Source of the DNA: Companilactobacillus pabuli
GTDB lineage: Bacteria; Bacillota; Bacilli; Lactobacillales; Lactobacillaceae
Assembly: GCF_014058425.1 (NCBI RefSeq)
Contig: NZ_CP049366.1
Span: 1,798,001-1,862,000 of the forward strand
Length of the DNA: 64,000 nucleotides
Reading direction: 5' to 3'
Part shown: positions 61,587-64,000 of the stretch, in pieces
Layout of the letters: the number at the start of each line of letters is the position of its first letter
Numbering within the stretch: position 1 is the first letter of the stretch
Made by a program: the position numbers and the translations under genes
The notes under the pieces: model-generated
The model's input: only the letters and a program-made list of their open reading frames with translations
The model's database searches: none
What the model was told of the DNA's origin: nothing

Positions 61587-63467
61587 TTATTTATTAATTT
61601 TGGACTTAATATAACCTTTACCCGCCGTTAGGTCATATTGAACTAAACGATAATCTTTTTGAACCTTACGTTGAGACTTAGTCAACTGATTAGACGAAAT
61701 TTGTTTGCCATTTTGATTGACCATCAAATCCTCACTATTACCGACACTATTTTTAGCAGTGGCTGGCAATTGTTCTTGAACTTTAGTCAACAACGCATAG
61801 TAAGGCGTTACTTTTTGTTTCATCTGTTTCAAAGCAATAGGAATAAAACTGTTTGGATCAGTTATAGCTGTATTCTGTTCAATCTTTTTAGTTCCATAAT
61901 TGTGACTCAAAGCATATTTATTACTATAAATGAAATAATCTGTTTCATGTTGTACAACGTTGTATTTTTCCATGGAATTTTTATCATACAATCCTGGCAA
62001 ATGATCACCATACCAAACAACTGTAATCGGCTTTTGTATAGCATCTAACTTGTCCAAAAATTCCTTAGTCGAATTATCGGTATAATTAATTCCTTTAGCA
62101 TAATTAGCAACTTGTTGTGGAATACCCGCTGCTGAACCCTTATAAGTAAATTGATTATTATCATACGTTACATTGAATGGCATATGATTTTGCATCGTCA
62201 CTAAACTGATGAATTGACCCTTTTTTCTGGCATTAACTTGTTTCAAAGTTTCTTTATAGGAAGACTCATCGTCGACAAAGGTACTGTAGCTGAGTTTAGA
62301 TTTGTATTCTAAAGCATCCTTGCCTTTAGTTTGAAAATTCTTGAATTTATTAAAGCCTAATTTGGGATAGACAATATCACGGTCATAAAAATTAACATAA
62401 TATGGATGAATAGCCGCTGCATAATCAAAACTATTAATAATATTAATAGGATGATCTTGATTAACTACCAATTGTGTATATGGCGACTGCAATGATTTAG
62501 CAAATTGATTATAAGCTAGACCAGTAAAAGCCATGTATTCCATATTGGCTGTTCCGCCACCATAACCAGAACTTAACATCAATCCTGAGGTATTTTCTTG
62601 CTTTATTTGATTGATATTAGGAATAGGATCTTGATTAATCGTAACGTTTGGAACTCGTACTGGATCAGCAAAGCTTTCACTCAAAACAAAAATCAACGTC
62701 TGCTTATTCAAATTTTGATTAGGACGGTTTTGATTGATTTGTTGAGCCTTTTTTTGATACTTATGTAAGATATTTTGCATCGTTTCCTTGTTGTAATCTT
62801 GTGGCTTATCCATAATATCCGTATGAATATTACCCAAAAATGGCAATAAGGGCCCTGTGGTATTGGCTATTAAACTAATATTAGGTGCGAAGTTGATATA
62901 ACCCGTTCTGGCAGTGACTTTATTCATAAAGGAGCCCTCTTTGTCAACGTTATAAAACGACCCGATAGTGGCGACTCCCAGGACAACCAAAATAATTCTT
63001 GTAATTAGATTAAAGTGCAAAGTTTTTTTCGAGAAATGTTTGCCCAAAAAGACACAAAATCCTATCACAATTACAAAACTTAAGATGGCTAAAATAACTA
63101 TTTTCCAACTGATCATCGAAAATAGCTGTTTCCAGCTTCTTAAAAGCGCTAAATCACTAGGCATAATTGGTTCGTTTCGATAAGCCACTTTTAAGCGATT
63201 GGCCACAATGTAAATGCCAAAGAAAATATAATAAATGGCCGTTGCATAGAAGAAGCGATTAATCAAACCATAAACTGCTAGATATAATATGAACAGAATC
63301 GTTATTGTTAACAGATAAGCTGCTACATTAGTATGAAAAACAGCTTGGTTGGTAGCTTTAAAATCAACTGTTTGTGAAAGATGAAGTAGATAACCAACTA
63401 ATGCGGCGGAAAACAACATGAATAAAAATTGTAACAAGTAAATAAAAAAAGATTTTTTAATATGCAT
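61587..63467 (-). CDS. LtaS-family membrane sulfatase/phosphoglycerol transferase (paralog 1)
   Basis: 626 residues. Five transmembrane helices (~10-170) precede an extracellular sulfatase domain. LSES (262-265) supplies a metal Glu, T306 in GGTANMEYM is the nucleophile Thr, and VWYGDHLPGLYD carries the Asp/His pair. The lipoteichoic-acid synthase family moves glycerol-phosphate units; some members only prime or modify. Its last ~130 residues match the partial paralog at 63549. Confidence 0.82.
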   Translation of the reverse strand: MHIKKSFFIYLLQFLFMLFSAALVGYLLHLSQTVDFKATNQAVFHTNVAAYLLTITILFILYLAVYGLINRFFYATAIYYIFFGIYIVANRLKVAYRNEPIMPSDLALLRSWKQLFSMISWKIVILAILSFVIVIGFCVFLGKHFSKKTLHFNLITRIILVVLGVATIGSFYNVDKEGSFMNKVTARTGYINFAPNISLIANTTGPLLPFLGNIHTDIMDKPQDYNKETMQNILHKYQKKAQQINQNRPNQNLNKQTLIFVLSESFADPVRVPNVTINQDPIPNINQIKQENTSGLMLSSGYGGGTANMEYMAFTGLAYNQFAKSLQSPYTQLVVNQDHPINIINSFDYAAAIHPYYVNFYDRDIVYPKLGFNKFKNFQTKGKDALEYKSKLSYSTFVDDESSYKETLKQVNARKKGQFISLVTMQNHMPFNVTYDNNQFTYKGSAAGIPQQVANYAKGINYTDNSTKEFLDKLDAIQKPITVVWYGDHLPGLYDKNSMEKYNVVQHETDYFIYSNKYALSHNYGTKKIEQNTAITDPNSFIPIALKQMKQKVTPYYALLTKVQEQLPATAKNSVGNSEDLMVNQNGKQISSNQLTKSQRKVQKDYRLVQYDLTAGKGYIKSKINK

Positions 63468-63523
63468 ATCCCCATACCCTTTATTTGACGTATATGAATA
63501 TATTAATTTAAAACAACAAAAAA

Positions 63524-63547
63524 AACGAATCGATTTCCCAATTCGTT
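63524..63547 (-). terminator. Terminator of the second LtaS-family gene
   Basis: AACGAAT pairs with ATTCGTT; T8 follows on the minus strand. Confidence 0.7.
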
Positions 63548-63548
63548 C

Positions 63549-64000
63549 CTATTTGTTAATACTTTTTTGTGTATATCCTTTGCCAGCAGTGAGATCATAC
63601 TGAACTAAACGATAATCCTGAAGCAATTCTTTTTGTTCATGCGTTAAATCCGACTCTTTCACTTGTTTACTATCTTCATTAACGTACAAATTACTACTAG
63701 ACTCATCGATATTTCTTGCCATAGCAGGCAATTTCTCTTGTACCTCAGTTAGTAAAGCATAATAAGGTGTTACCTTTTGGTTCATTTGTTTCAAAGCTAA
63801 AGGAATAAATCCATTAGGATCAGTAACTTTAGTAGCGTTATCTAACTTGGTCGTTCCCTGATTGTGATCACGGGCATATTTATTACTATAGACAAAATAA
63901 TCTGTTTGGTGTTGAGCCACATTATTCTTATACATATCGTTACCATCATAAATTCCTGGTAAATGATCGCCATACCATACAATTGTAATTGGTTTATCGA
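63549..64000 (-). CDS. LtaS-family sulfatase (paralog 2), C-terminal part
   Basis: The frame stays open to the window edge through VWYGDHLPGIYDGND, so the gene begins beyond 64000. About 150 C-terminal residues are visible. They match the protein at 61587 closely: TDYFVYSNKYA, FIPLALKQMNQKVTPYYALLTEVQEKLPA, DYRLVQYDLTAGKGYTQKSINK. A tandem duplication. Confidence 0.82.
   Translation of the reverse strand, partial: DKPITIVWYGDHLPGIYDGNDMYKNNVAQHQTDYFVYSNKYARDHNQGTTKLDNATKVTDPNGFIPLALKQMNQKVTPYYALLTEVQEKLPAMARNIDESSSNLYVNEDSKQVKESDLTHEQKELLQDYRLVQYDLTAGKGYTQKSINK

Overview
The window is low-GC chromosomal DNA (roughly one third G+C by eye) from a Gram-positive lactic acid bacterium. Support comes from a dltXABCD operon, LPXTG and WxL surface proteins, LtaS-type sulfatases, T-box and PyrR RNA attenuators, Shine-Dalgarno sites on nearly every gene, nucleoside 2-deoxyribosyltransferase, and many PadR/TetR/GntR/MerR regulators. 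I read it as Lactobacillaceae, possibly a Companilactobacillus-like species; the genus is inference. There is no transposase, prophage, rRNA or CRISPR array. Small intergenic repeats are the only mobile-looking DNA.

Layout. 1-3.5 kb: end of a membrane acyltransferase, an LPXTG choice-of-anchor A surface protein, a DegV protein. 3.6-8 kb: tRNA-Thr(GGU), HdeD-like protein, MntR/DtxR regulator, DUF975 protein, and a PadR-HAAS-DUF4097 envelope-sensing operon. 8-10.6 kb: a T-box-controlled amino-acid ABC importer whose leader carries a second, duplicated antiterminator/terminator unit. 10.6-17 kb: ADP-ribosylglycohydrolase, deoxyribosyltransferase with a TetR gene, two MFS transporters, a HAD phosphatase and a degenerate PTS-EIIA-like protein. 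17-23 kb: M50 protease, AI-2E family protein, an XRE regulator and a glycine-betaine (OpuA-type) importer. 23-26.8 kb: acyl-CoA dehydrogenase with EtfB/EtfA behind a MerR gene, uncommon cargo for a fermentative lactobacillus. 26.8-31.3 kb: dlt operon (D-alanylation of teichoic acids), including the small dltX.

31.3-48 kb: zinc-independent ribosomal protein S14, WxL protein, SGNH hydrolase, trehalose-6-phosphate hydrolase with two paralogous GntR regulators, a small alarmone synthetase, divergent cytosine deaminase/permease genes (codB behind a PyrR attenuator), a PadR-controlled drug exporter, a TetR-controlled MacB-like ABC transporter, and a candidate type I toxin-antitoxin locus. 48-64 kb: a frameshifted PH-domain gene, a pair of divergent sirtuins with a TetR gene, DegV/DUF1836, two tandem APC permeases, an HrtBA-like exporter with its TetR regulator, oxidoreductases, an EamA transporter, and two tandem LtaS-family enzymes, the last running off the window.

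Many units follow the same plan: a local repressor divergent from or upstream of a transporter, with a palindrome in the shared promoter. Most transcription units end in strong intrinsic terminators, several of them bidirectional. The observations I rate highest are the partially duplicated T-box, the convergent toxin/antisense pair at 47.7-48.0 kb, the sirtuin pair, the ACAD-ETF cassette and the hairpin repeat family.
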